Shown: positions 45,353 to 56,300 of the stretch, piece by piece | Position numbering within the stretch: position 1 is the first letter of the stretch | Layout: each line of letters opens with the position of its first letter | Assembly (NCBI RefSeq): GCF_964204645.1 | Contig: NC_134028.1 | Location: 27,006,153 to 27,070,152, forward strand | Source: Tubulanus polymorphus | Lineage: Eukaryota > Nemertea > Palaeonemertea > Tubulaniformes > Tubulanidae | Reading direction: 5' to 3' | Length of the DNA: 64,000 bases | Notes under the pieces: model-generated | Database searches by the model: none | What the model was told of the DNA's origin: nothing | The model's input: only the letters and a program-made list of their open reading frames with translations | Position numbers and translations under genes: made by a program

Positions 45353-46228
45353 TTTGAAAATATCTTGTTAATAGTTTAACATCGAAGAAAACAGACACAT
45401 TTTATCCGAGATATTAGACTGTTGTAATCCGAAAATAAACTGTTCAAGTTTTAAAAAATATGATCCTAAAACATCCTGAATTTCAAAATAATTCTTATCA
45501 TTTCAGGAATGACTTCCACAATAACGTCGTCTGCCTATATCAATATCACGGCTTAAGTCAGTTTTGTCTAAAAATAAAATCTGAATGCTTCGAAATTAAA
45601 TTTAGGCAAAAGCTATCGAAATCTAAGTTTCTTGAAATGAATTCAACCAATTTTTCACAAGTAATCAATCACTGAAAGTACAATGAATTCTAGAAAGTCT
45701 AAATAATCCCATAGAATCCTAATCAATTACTATTCCATTCTAGAGTTGAAAAAAACCTGTAGAAATTAAGCTTATCAAACTGAGCGAAAGACAGAATTAT
45801 GAGAAAAATGCAAATGGAAATTATCTGTCTAAATCTATCATAGAATCTGGACTCGCTTCTTTAGTTCTTGGTTAAATTTTACTCTCAAGTTAAATAAGGC
45901 CGGAGTTTATATACAATAAGTTCACCTCACAAACTGGTCTAGAAACTAACAAATCATTTCATGGCACTAATTGAAATGTATTTCATGCATCGAAGGTGCT
46001 GCCATAGATAAAATAACAAACGGGTGGGAAATATTCGGCAGTCATGGGAAAATTCATTATACGGCATTCTCTACTGATGAATGTGAATTCGATGATTTAC
46101 TGCGAGTCAAATAGTTGAAAATAAGCATTTCAAAATGAGTTCAAAAATATATTCAAAATTTAAAGAATTATTTCAGGCAATGAAGCTTCTGTTCTAAAAT
46201 CTAAGAACCCAGGGTTAGTTGCACGGTC

Positions 46229-46445
46229 CCAGGGGCGGATCCAGGACGACTGATGAAACATGTACAAGTCCAGCAAACTTTTGGAGTGCACCCTTTTACA
46301 TCAAGGTGCCCTTTCTGTATTTCCAAAAATGAGATTAGTTCTACCAATTAGTTTTGTTTTGGGATGCCCTTATAGCCCTCATGATATGCCTTATTGCGGG
46401 AGGTGCACCATTCTCTGAATCAGACACTAGATCCGTCCAAGTCTC
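46229..46445. mobile_element. Non-autonomous DNA transposon with GGGGCGGATCCAGG-type TIRs
   Basis: Starts CAGGGGCGGATCCAGGAC and ends ACTAGATCCGTCCAAG, the imperfect inverted complement. No ORF inside. Confidence 0.55.
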
Positions 46446-47457
46446 AAACTAATATCAATACATTGAAATTCATGTTTTGACAATGTAAATGTATTCACGT
46501 ACATGACATTTTCCCTGTTACTATGGAAATAACGACGAGTACAGTGAATGTACTCAAGGTTTCCCACTTTTTAAAAACGACCTCAGATAGTCGTACAGTC
46601 ATTGAGTCTAATGGATTTCTAGTCATGTCACAATCTCAGACACAAGAAGGTAAAGTTAATACTTAAAAACAGTTTACAAACTTAACACATAATTACAAAT
46701 TGTGTCAAGAATTTGAATATTATTCATTGATCACCCGTAAAATATGATGCTTTATTTCTTATAATTCTCGAGTGTTCTTAACACTGAATCTCTGATGATT
46801 GGATCGACAATTTCCAAAATACGACAATTTTACTAATTTCATACCTAGTAGGCCTAGATACAATGAACTAGGCCCCCTGTGTTATAACAAACAGATTTCT
46901 TTGAGCCCTCAGTATATGGAGTGCTGCAAACCTGTAATTCTCAGGACTGAAGGGCATCCTCGCTCGCCAGGGTTCGGTTAACCCTGGCGGAATGGTTGCC
47001 GCTAAGTGGCCACTCTTCTGCTGTATAACTTCAGCCAATTGGATGCGTTGTTTTTTGCTCTGGCAAACCGAGGTATCTTATTGATTTTTAATCCCTAGAC
47101 CCTGATAATCAATATGCAGAAAATTTCTATTTTTTATTATTTCAAATAAACAATTTTGGAGGGGTAAAAGTGCAATAGTGCATGTAATGATGTATCTGAT
47201 TGGCTTAAACAACAGGAACAGTGTCAGTGGTTGAATTGAAGTTGGTGGTGTGGCTGCAAAGCGACAACCTCAACAAAGTCCTCAGCTATAGCCTGTCCAC
47301 CCAGGAAGCGCAACCAGAGTTTGTGTTGGCATGAGTTTCCGAGGAAGGCAATAAATCCCTGGAGGATAGGGTCAAGGGCCAGCTGCCGAGGGGATGGATT
47401 TAGGGTTAGGGTAAGGTTTGGTAGTATGTAGTTAAAACATTCAATGGGATTCAATGA

Positions 47458-47520
47458 ACACCATTAGTCTAGTGGGGAGACGGCCTCCACTAGTAATATC
47501 GCCGGATTCAGTCCCCTATT
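47458..47520 (+). repeat. tRNA-like repeat head
   Basis: A-box-like TTAGTCTAGTGGGGAGACGG and B-box-like GGATTCAGTCC at tRNA-like spacing. A related GGGAGACG-containing copy is near 48.97 kb. Confidence 0.35.
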
Positions 47521-48060
47521 CTTAACTCGCACCGATTTACTTTTTTTTGATGGATTGGGGAAACATTTTTCCGTGTGTGAATCGAATGTATAAGTTGTGG
47601 AGTGTGTAGTGTAATTAGTTAGGAATGTATATGAATGAATTTCATACTGTGTGTGTCTGAGGAGCTCATGGAATGATTTCCATTAGGAATGAGTTCTATT
47701 TTTACCTTGAATCCAAAAGTATCGTTTCTAGCTGAGAGTCAGCCATGTTGTTTACAGGTATCGAAGAGAGGAGAGATAGATAGGTGGCAGCACTTACCGG
47801 ACACTATTGGGTTTTCCCCAATGCCAATGAGTAGTATACAATTCAATATGAATTTATTTATGACAGTCAAGCTATGCTTTTAAGTTAATACGTAGTTATG
47901 AAATAAATGATGTTAGAAACAGAGAAAACCTTTTGATAATCAAAATCAAGTTCAAGTTCAAATTTATTTCACAAAAAAATGAAATGGGTGGTAGGAGGGC
48001 GTCAGGAGTTACCGTGACCGTGCCAGCCTCTCCGGTGCTCTCAGCGACGCCGAGTGACGG

Positions 48061-48088
48061 CTAACCCTAACCCTAGGGTTAGGGTTAG
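48061..48088. repeat. Interstitial telomere-type palindrome (CCCTAA)n/(TTAGGG)n
   Basis: A 28-bp perfect palindrome: two CTAACC units, CTAG, then two GGTTAG units. The C-rich strand comes first. This is the animal telomere hexamer. Confidence 0.9.
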
Positions 48089-48937
48089 GATCAGTGCTCG
48101 TTTACGATGTCACAAAAAAATCTTTCGTTACTACCATTTTAACCAAACTTTGGTATTGGACCGCATATTTTGATTTTATTATGATAATATAAGCCAATAT
48201 CAGGCCTTTAAGGTATTTTCAGCGTTTTGAACTGATCGTCGTCGCGCAATAATTGATGTAATGAGTTTATGTTTTTACGCGCTGTGGATAAGGGTCTGTG
48301 ACAGTCGCGTAACGACCCTCGATCCTATCGCGGACTGTCAGTTCGACGGAAGTAGTCCGTTTGACAACTGAGATAAATAAATGCACGGCAGCGCCGGTCG
48401 TAATCATTTTATATTTTTAGTGAGTTCATTGTTTTTATCCATTTTGTCACCCGTGCCTTTCAACTTCTTAAATTCGGATGATACAGTCACAATGTTGACA
48501 AAAGATGCTTTTTTAATGAGATTGAATAATAAGATTATGAAGACGAAGAAGTAATCAATCAATCACGTCATCGCGATTTTATTGCGACACTCAATGACTA
48601 ATGAGTCAATTCGTTTAACTTGTTAGGCTCACACTTAGGGCTCGTATTTGAAGTTTGGGGGCTCGCTTAGAATAAATCGTCCACAGTATCCCTGATGCTT
48701 GTACCAGGTTATACCTGTTATACCAGGGAAACTGATATGATCTAAGCTACTCGAGCCCATGGTAAGGTTAAACTTTCAGTTTCGAACTCGAACGAAGTGG
48801 ATATTTATTTTCTCAATGCAACGTTATTCCAGTTAGGCTGTTTTTCCAACATGTAGCCCTATAATAACATAGTTTAGGGTTTAGGGTAAGGGTTCAGAGG
48901 GATAGGTTTGCTGTTGTGTGTAGCTTTAACATTGCAG

Positions 48938-49025
48938 TCCGATTCACCGAGCCTCAGCGGTCTAAATGGGAGACGCTGCACTAGCAATTTGCTGGCTCTG
49001 GTTCGAATACTGCAGAGTATCTGTC
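48938..49025 (+). repeat. tRNA-like repeat head
   Basis: GCGGTCTAAATGGGAGACGC and, downstream, CTGGTTCGAATACTG give an A/B box pair. It lies just upstream of the FADD coding exon. Confidence 0.35.
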
Positions 49026-49189
49026 TTTTAACTCGTGTAGCTCATGGCACATGTGTTGTTACGAGGCATAAATTAGCTATAACTGTAATAAAGCTGAATC
49101 GGTGAAATGGACTCCAAACACCAAAACAATCTCACGTTCTAATGAAATAAAATTTGATGTTATATTTTCTCGTCGACAGCCTTGCGTGA

Positions 49190-50322
49190 ATGCCGACTAA
49201 ATCAAATACTCAAATGGCGGAAGAAAACGGAGATGGAAAATATCGAGCTCTGATCCTCGATATAAGCAGAAAATTATCAAAAAAGAAAAAAGAATTTGAT
49301 CAGTTGAAATTCTTGATGAATGATGATATAGATGCGTGTGACTGGGACGAGATCGATGGGAGATTCACTGAATTGTGTTTGCACCTTGAACAACAGAAAT
49401 TAATCGGCGCAGACAACATGGAATATCTATCAACTAAACTGAAGGAAATAAAGAGATATGATTTGGCTGAACTGATAGAGATTTATTTCGATCCGACGAA
49501 GAAGAGCAGTCGTAGCAGCAGCAACGCCGGGGGTAAATAAATCAATTCTTTAACGAGTATCGCGTTTATTTAATCGCGACATTTAAATCAGTCGCAGGAA
49601 ATAGAACTTGAACTATCTGATCTGATCTCAGTTGACTTGAGTTGTGAAATTATACGGATTTACCGTGTAGAAAACAACATATAATTTGAACAAAGCCAGT
49701 AGGGGGCGTCTATCGTGAAGTGTTGAGATTGAGATCAAATTTAACGGTTTCCATCTATGTCTCAAGTATTTGACCGTTTTAATTGATTGGATTCTTAGCA
49801 GATCGCGGAATAGTCAGGGAAAAAGCAAGTCAAATATAAAAGTGGCGCCCCCTGTTAAAATAGATCCCGATTAAGCTATTAGTAACTATTGATGGTTATT
49901 TTGTAGATGTAGGAGAATACAGCGAACAATTTGAAGAAGTCAGTTCAACAATGAATGAAGCGATCGGTTATACATCGACACCCGTTCCCGTAACCAACCA
50001 TCCGAATCGCCAAAACGAAATCATCATCGGCGAAAAAACTCGAGAAGCAATCGAACACCTCGTTCTAGAATTAGGAACCGATTGGAAAGACCTCGGGCGA
50101 CGACTTATCAGAAACTGTAAAGAAAGTCTGATCGATTCGATTATTGAGGAAAATCGTAAAACGAAAGATCGCATCAGAAGCATGTTACATTCATGGTTAC
50201 AACAAGACGATCCTCCGCCGGAACAACAAGCTCAACTACTCGAAACAGCTCTTCGAAAATGTCGTTTAAATCGTCTCGCGTCACAAATAAGTAAAATCTT
50301 TTACTTAGAAACCGCGCTTTGA
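49190..50322 (+). CDS. FADD: FADD-like death adaptor (DED + death domain), two exons
   Basis: Exons 49190-49532 and 49907-50322 join at phase 1 (donor GTAAAT, acceptor TTGTAG) to give 252 residues. FADD is the cytosolic adaptor that links death receptors, via its death domain, to initiator caspases, via its death effector domain. Residues ~17-100 are the DED, with helix pattern LSKKKKEFDQLKFLM, LCLHLEQQKLI, and the conserved R-x-D-L motif in KRYDLAELIEIYF. After a serine-rich linker, residues ~155-245 are a death domain: LGTDWKDLGRRL, ESLIDSIIEEN, SMLHSWLQQ, LLETALRKCRLNRLASQI. The order and size match FADD of other animals. The start at 49190 follows a likely acceptor; the ATG at 49214 (MAEENGDG) is a possible alternative start. 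If the intron is retained, translation ends five bases into it plus a stop at 49540, giving a DED-only protein of 116 residues. Confidence 0.9.
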
Positions 50323-51049
50323 ATTCATTTGCTTAAAATGGCTTTTATAAAATTTGTAGATGCAAAATTATCGGTAATCTGATATTCATTTCCCCGATAC
50401 TTTTAGAAGTAAAAATTGACAATTGCATACAGTGTAAAAGTTGCATTAAGCTTGCATTTGGTCGTCAGATTACTTAGTTGTCTCTATTAGATCTATTTAC
50501 TCGCAATTTACAATTCGAGTCATTAATTTGGATAAGTCAAACATTCGACCTAATCAAAGCAGAGACTTTGTAGTTTATGAACGACCCCTTGATGCATTAT
50601 GAATTAAAGTGTCTCTTATGCTGAAATATATTTATGATTATTGAAATAATTTAATCGAATATTTTATCAAAGTACATTATATCATTTTCAAAGGCTGATC
50701 TATGATTTTCAAAGTGGGCATGCTCTGCTGGTGATCTCCTAGTAATCATTGAAAATTAATCTTATTTTCAATCATTCTGAAGACTGTTTTCAGGCACTTC
50801 TTCATCGTCTCATGTTTAAGATATACCTTGTACTCATGACGTGTAGCGTTGAAAAACTGAAAATATATGATAATGAAGAATATTTTTGGGGCCTCCGGAA
50901 GCACCCCCCACATCTTGTTTGGATTGAATGTGAAACATGCTCTTTTATGATATAAACCAGTTTAAACTGGGCATTTATTTTATGTGTACAATGCATTAAA
51001 CCCTAGGTCATGTAGTTGCGCAGTTGTGACGTCCAAAGTGTTCTTAAAT

Positions 51050-51207
51050 CTACAGTAGAATCCGCGTTAATTCGGATCATTTGGGATCAACAAAATTCAT
51101 CCGGTTTACAGGAAATCCCGATTAAACGTCATTTTCTTGTATATTAATGAACAAATGGACTGCAAATATTGTCCGCATTAGGTCAAAATTAGGGTTTGAC
51201 TGTAATT
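51050..51207. mobile_element. MITE with ACAGT..GCGTTAATTCGGA ends
   Basis: Left end CTACAGTAGAATCCGCGTTA and right end GGGTTTGACTGTAATT are inverted, with CCGCATTAGG near the right end pairing with the GCGTTAATTCGG block. Confidence 0.5.
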
Positions 51208-51365
51208 ACTGGATTGGTTATAGATTAGAATATTGGTAAATTGTATGATCGATGAAATTTATATGAGCTTAGCCTGGTCTTACGTTGTGAGATTGGTTTA
51301 TGTAGAAACATGGACTCTAAATCTAAGTTGTTAGTTTGGTTAAAACCAAAATCAGCTAAACTGAA

Positions 51366-51477
51366 TACCAGACATAGCTACATGCTAGACTAGCTTATAC
51401 TGTGCTGCTTACCCCTACCCATACCAGACATAGCTACATGCTAGACTAGCTTATACTGTGCTGCTTACCCCTACCAC
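51366..51477. repeat. 55-bp perfect direct tandem duplication
   Basis: Two adjacent identical copies beginning ATACCAGACATAGCTACATG and ending GCTTACCCCTACC. Confidence 0.93.
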
Positions 51478-51507
51478 TGGGTTGAAACTGGTGCGTATAT
51501 AAAGAAA

Positions 51508-51664
51508 TGCAGTTGTCAATCTGCTGTCTGTATCCCACCTCCCTAATTCATTTTCATTTAGAAAAATATCTGGGGGTCCTATCTCACAGGTGTTGGCGAC
51601 ATCTGGGCAATGTCGAATGTCCGAGTGGTTGTGTGTACAGACAGCAGGTTGATAGCTGTGATGA
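51508..51664. mobile_element. Small TIR element (~155 bp)
   Basis: Left end GCAGTTGTCAATCTGCTGTC and right end GACAGCAGGTTGATAGCTGT are inverted with few mismatches. A single left-end-like copy is at 24340-24365. Confidence 0.6.
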
Positions 51665-51757
51665 GTGTTGGGTGAATTGATATCCCTTATGATGTAAAAC
51701 TGTAATTATTACCTGTGAAATGATTCATTTGGTCAAAATGATGTTTCTAAAATCAGA

Positions 51758-52010
51758 GGCAGATCCAGGACTAGACATGTGGGGATTCCAAGGTTAAAAT
51801 TAATTAGCAGTGTAGCAAGTGCCAAGCACTAGCCTTTTTTTCTATGATAAATAGAAGCCTCCAGATGCATTTTCCTGCATTGAGTGATGGAGGAGTTTAC
51901 TACTGGTTTCTTCAGAATCATTTGGAATAGCAGTGTTAAAAGAAAACATTTTTCAAGACACTGTGGCCCCACCACCCCACTACCCCACCCTGGATCCACT
52001 CCCAAAAACA
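51758..52010. mobile_element. Non-autonomous DNA transposon with GGCAGATCCAGG-type TIRs
   Basis: Left end CAGAGGCAGATCCAGGAC and right end CCTGGATCCACTCCC are inverted. Same family as those at 20.25 and 46.23 kb. Confidence 0.45.
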
Positions 52011-52659
52011 AGCAAGAAAGAAATTGGACTTCCAGTATTGTTCAAATGTGATAGGATTCTGTTATGCAGAATAAAAACGTTTTATAACTAATCTTATCTG
52101 TTGATAATAAAAATTATTTATGATGATCAGTAATATTTTTTTAAATCTTTGTCAACTGGAAATTTTAGTTCATAAGGTCAGGGGCCTGACAGGACTATTG
52201 TCAGATGATTATATATTACAGCTGCGTTCACACTAGGATTTCAGTATGGTACTAAGCGTTCACACTAGGAAATTATTGACTCTTTATAACAAGCCATTTG
52301 GACAGATTTTGGTCTTTTCATAATCTTAACTAAGACAAGTTCTTTCTGGGGGGCACATTCAAATTTTGAAGAGGACCACTCCACTCTTATCATCCTTAAC
52401 GTGTGAGCCTATTGGTTTTACAGTTGGCAATATCGTATGCATGGAGTGGAGCAGCGTGAGCCAGTAGCTTCCAATGAGCGAAACCTATTCAGTCCAAATG
52501 ATGCAAGCAAACAAATTAACTATGAATCAACTGCATACGTACTTTATTTACTTTCATAAATATTTAAATATCAAGAAAAGGCAAAAATATCTGAGTAGAA
52601 TTACAAACATCGGTCACACAGTGATAGACATATTATGTAATTGTATCAACACTTATTCA

Positions 52660-52840
52660 TTCACTATTTATGAGAAAACTGTTGACCCGCTTTATCCAGA
52701 TTTTGGTCTAATTCTGACATTATTTGCAGCCCATTTGTTCATCAAGAAAATGACTTTTTACTCTGGATTTTCATTATTTTGTTGGTCCCAGATGATCTGA
52801 ATTAAGCGGGTTCCTATGAAGCTGACTGCTATGATATTGT
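52660..52840. mobile_element. MITE with CCGCTTTATCCAGATTTTGG ends
   Basis: Left GACCCGCTTTATCCAGATTT and right GATCTGAATTAAGCGGGTTC are inverted. Similar to the element at 22.1 kb. Confidence 0.5.
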
Positions 52841-53070
52841 GTCTGGGGCCATTCAAGTTTTGCCTATATATACATAATGTACTAGAATTGTGTACAATCA
52901 TCACACAAGCACGCAATGAACAATCCTTTCTCGAGTTTAACTATACAGTGATAAATATTGCAACAGAGAGCTGGCAGCAGCAGCAACGACGATCTGGTTT
53001 CTGGACACTGAGTTTTTCAAGAAGGTGCAGTAGAGATTTTGTGGCACGTACGTACAGTATTGGACACATT

Positions 53071-53351
53071 TCATTTACCTGAAAATTCAAATAAATTCTT
53101 TCCAGTCGCCATTTGTGAGTTTACGTCGGCTTAATTCATCATATCACATAACTGAAGTAGTGTAGATTTTTTGGTGACGATATTTGTATTTCCAATTCAA
53201 TTTATTACGAGTCATTTATAAACATCGTCACAACTCACGCGATATTTTCACTAAATATCACGATGTGAGTTTTAATGAATAATCCAATAGGGTTAGTCTA
53301 GGGAACCAAGATCCAAATGACAAAAAGCAAAAAAAACAAAACAAACATACC
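53071..53351 (-). CDS. ASPSCR1: Alternative ASPSCR1 3' end: spliced GK terminus
   Basis: Inside the last exon a strong donor (GTATGT) follows AAA TTG G at 53351. An acceptor TTGAATTTTCAG with the exon beginning GTAAATGA at 53078 would give the ending PKWLKLGK and stop, 676 residues in total. Human TUG ends shortly after the same PKWLKL segment. If the intron is retained the frame instead continues for 16 hydrophobic residues to the stop at 53298; a minus-strand AATAAA at 53201-53206 would fit that retained form. The short spliced exon is a proposal from splice signals and family length only. Confidence 0.4.
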
Positions 53352-56300
53352 CAATTTTAACCATTTCGGTAATTTTTTTGTAGCCCCGTCACTGGAACTG
53401 GTACTGACACTGGAGGAACCGGCTGAGGATTGTGGTTTATCAGTAGAACTCGATAGAGAACGTTTTGAAACTGATAAAGTTGAACATTCATGATGACCCG
53501 GCATACTGTCAATATACAAACAAATTACAATTTCTACTAAGCCTAGAAAACATTTAAAACTACATCTTAAAATTCATGCCTTCCATTGACAAATAATATC
53601 ATCTATAAATCACATGGGGCCCCTAATCACTAAATGCATAAAGCAATTGGTAGACACTAATCTAGTGTCTATCAATTGCTTTATGCATTTGCATCTGCAG
53701 TATTATACATTATTAAAGCGGGGTTGGATCTAGAAAAATTCGAAGGGCCCATTTAAAGCATTTTCACTGGCTACTGGAAGGGTGCCAACCTCAGCGCAAT
53801 GAGCAATTTGAAAATGTGCAATTTCTGAAAGAGCAACCTCAGTGGGCCACCTCAATGGGAAGGCAGGAGTCCGGACCCATGACAGCACTCCTAGATCAGC
53901 CAATGAATAATTAGCCGTTTGGCCAACCATGACAACAGGGATTTATAATGGTATCATATTTAAGCTGGAGGCACGGTATATCTGAGATAAAACCTAGTTT
54001 GAATTTCACGTTTAGACGAAGCGCATCGATTGTTTATTGTGATTAGGAACCTTTTTGAAGCAATATTTCCAGCTTGTTGTTGAGAAGTGATTGACTGTAA
54101 CGCTGTATGAGACAGAAATGGACCGACTGAAAACAACAAAATATACATGTACAGTGTATGAATAATATCAACTATACAATTTCGTATTATTAGTTCTAGA
54201 AGGTAATACGCGTGCTTACCTTTATTTTCTGTTCCAAAATGGACAATAGATGCAGGGACAAGATCGGCCTGTGCGAAATAGAAAATATTACCAAATCAAC
54301 TTCAGTCAAAAGGGGAGCATTCATGGAAACACACGTAACATTAATAGAGGTCTTCGACGCTTTATGCGGGAAATTCCCTTTCTTTTTTCTGGACCCCAGC
54401 CTTCTTAGATCTACCCCCAATCTAGATCTGTCCCTGGTCAAATCAAAAGCCACTCAGTGGGGACCCGTTTTTAATCGAACAGTAAGAAGCCTATTGTAGT
54501 CCGTTTTTGTATTCACCTCGACTAATGTTTCTGACTTATCTTTCAACAGACACCGCGGAGGAGTCGTATCTGAAACAATATAAAAATATATCAGATACTA
54601 CAAAATAATTTATTATCACCTTCATGGAGAAGGTTATTCAGGAAGAGGTCTGAAGTAACCCTAGCACGAATAGAGTCCGGGTGGATATCAGTTACTTACA
54701 AAGATAAAAAGACATTTTCTTATCTTGTAAATTTTCCTTCACAAACTTTTCAACTGCGTAAACTACAAAACATATATATCCAGACATAACCATTTAACTC
54801 AGAGATAACTGTTTAACTCACAGAAATAACTCTTGAATTCATAGAAATAACCACAAGAGATAACTGTTTAACTCAGAGATAACTGTTTAATGCAGTGATA
54901 ACTGTTTAACTCAGAGATAACTGTTTAATGCAGAGATAACTGTTTAACTCAGAGATAACTGTTTAATGCAGTGATAACTGTTTAACTCAGAGATAACTGT
55001 TTAATGCAGTGATAACTGTTTAATGCAGAGATAACTGTTTAATGCAGAGATAAGTCTGAAGTTTGTTGAAATATTTTTGTGACACAAATATGAAATATAC
55101 ATCGTACATCTAAGTCAGATATCACTCCAGGAATTTTCATAGTCCTAAATGGTCCGACTTGAGGTAAGTCTACATGTAAGTAATTTACCAAGTTGTAGGG
55201 AGGATATTTTCACTGATGTTTGGAGACTGTAATATTTACCAGATTCATGAGATCTAAACATGCCCTGTAAAACCATTCGATCAGGAAACTGTATTCGAAT
55301 CACTGTTTTCTTATATCTCGACATTTTTGCCTCTTTCAGCGCCAGTTTCATTGATTTAGTCAATAACGGCTGCTCATTCTCTTCATTTCTATTTAACAAA
55401 ACAGTTTGTTTTTTTTAAATGCAGTCGATTTCATCAAATGCAAGAAATATTCAAATAAAGAGGTTGAAAATAGATTCTATAAAAGGAGACAAAACAACTC
55501 ACAATTTCGCTTTCAAATCTCTCATCATTATTCGTAAATCATCCTGAGTGACTTCGAAAAACTCATCTGGTAAATCATCGTTACAATCATCATCTAAAAA
55601 AAACAGATCACTTCAGCATGGAGGACGGGTGTGGCTAGTATATCAATCAATTGGAGGAGGGGTGTGGCTAGCATATCAATCAATTGGAGGAGGGGAGTGG
55701 CTAGTATATCAATCAATTGGAGAAGGGGAGTGGCTAACATATCAATCAATTGGAGGAGGGGTGTGGCTAGTATATCAATCAATTGGAGAAGGGGAGTGGC
55801 TAACATATCAATCAATTGGAGGAGGGGTGTGGCTAGCATATCAATCAATTGGAGGAGGGGAGTGGCTAGTATATCAATCAATTGGAGGAGGGGTGTGGCT
55901 AGTATATCAATCAATTGGAGAAGGGGAGTGGCTAACATATCAATCAATTGGAGGAGGGGTGTGGCTAGTATATCAATCAATTGGAGGAGGGGAGTGGCTA
56001 GTATATCAATCAATTGGAGGAGGGGAGTGGCTAGTATATCAATCAATTGGAGGAGGGGAGTGGCTAGTATATCAATCAATTGGAGAAGGGGAGTGGCTAA
56101 CATATCAATCAATTGGAGGAGGGGTGTGGCTAGCATATCAATCAATTGGAGGAGGGGAGTGGCTAGTATATCAATCACATGGAGGAGGGGTGTGGCAAGT
56201 ATATCAATCAATTGGAGGAGGGGTGTGGCTAGCATATCAATCAATTGGAGAAGGGGAGTGGCTAGTATATCAATCACATCGATGGTTCATTCGTGAAGTA

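Larger units (their letters stand above)
45353..49189. other. Divergent intergenic region with repeats
   Basis: This lies between the starts of the coiled-coil gene (-) and FADD (+). I see no coding exon. It holds a TIR element at 46.23-46.45 kb, tRNA-like repeats near 47.46 and 48.94 kb and a short palindromic telomere-type repeat at 48.06 kb. The FADD coding exon begins at a splice acceptor (CGACAG just before 49180), so an untranslated FADD exon is expected here. Confidence 0.45.
50323..53070. other. Intergenic region with MITEs
   Basis: This lies between the convergent ends of FADD (+) and ASPSCR1 (-). No exon is recognised. It holds two pogo-like MITEs, a two-copy 55-bp tandem repeat, a small TIR element at 51.5 kb and a GGATCCAGG-type element at 51.76 kb. 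The ORF at 52474-52800 overlaps a MITE. Confidence 0.5.

Noticed and set aside
52474-52800. 108-codon ORF (+)
   Set aside because: Its 3' half lies in a MITE with inverted ends; the composition is not protein-like.
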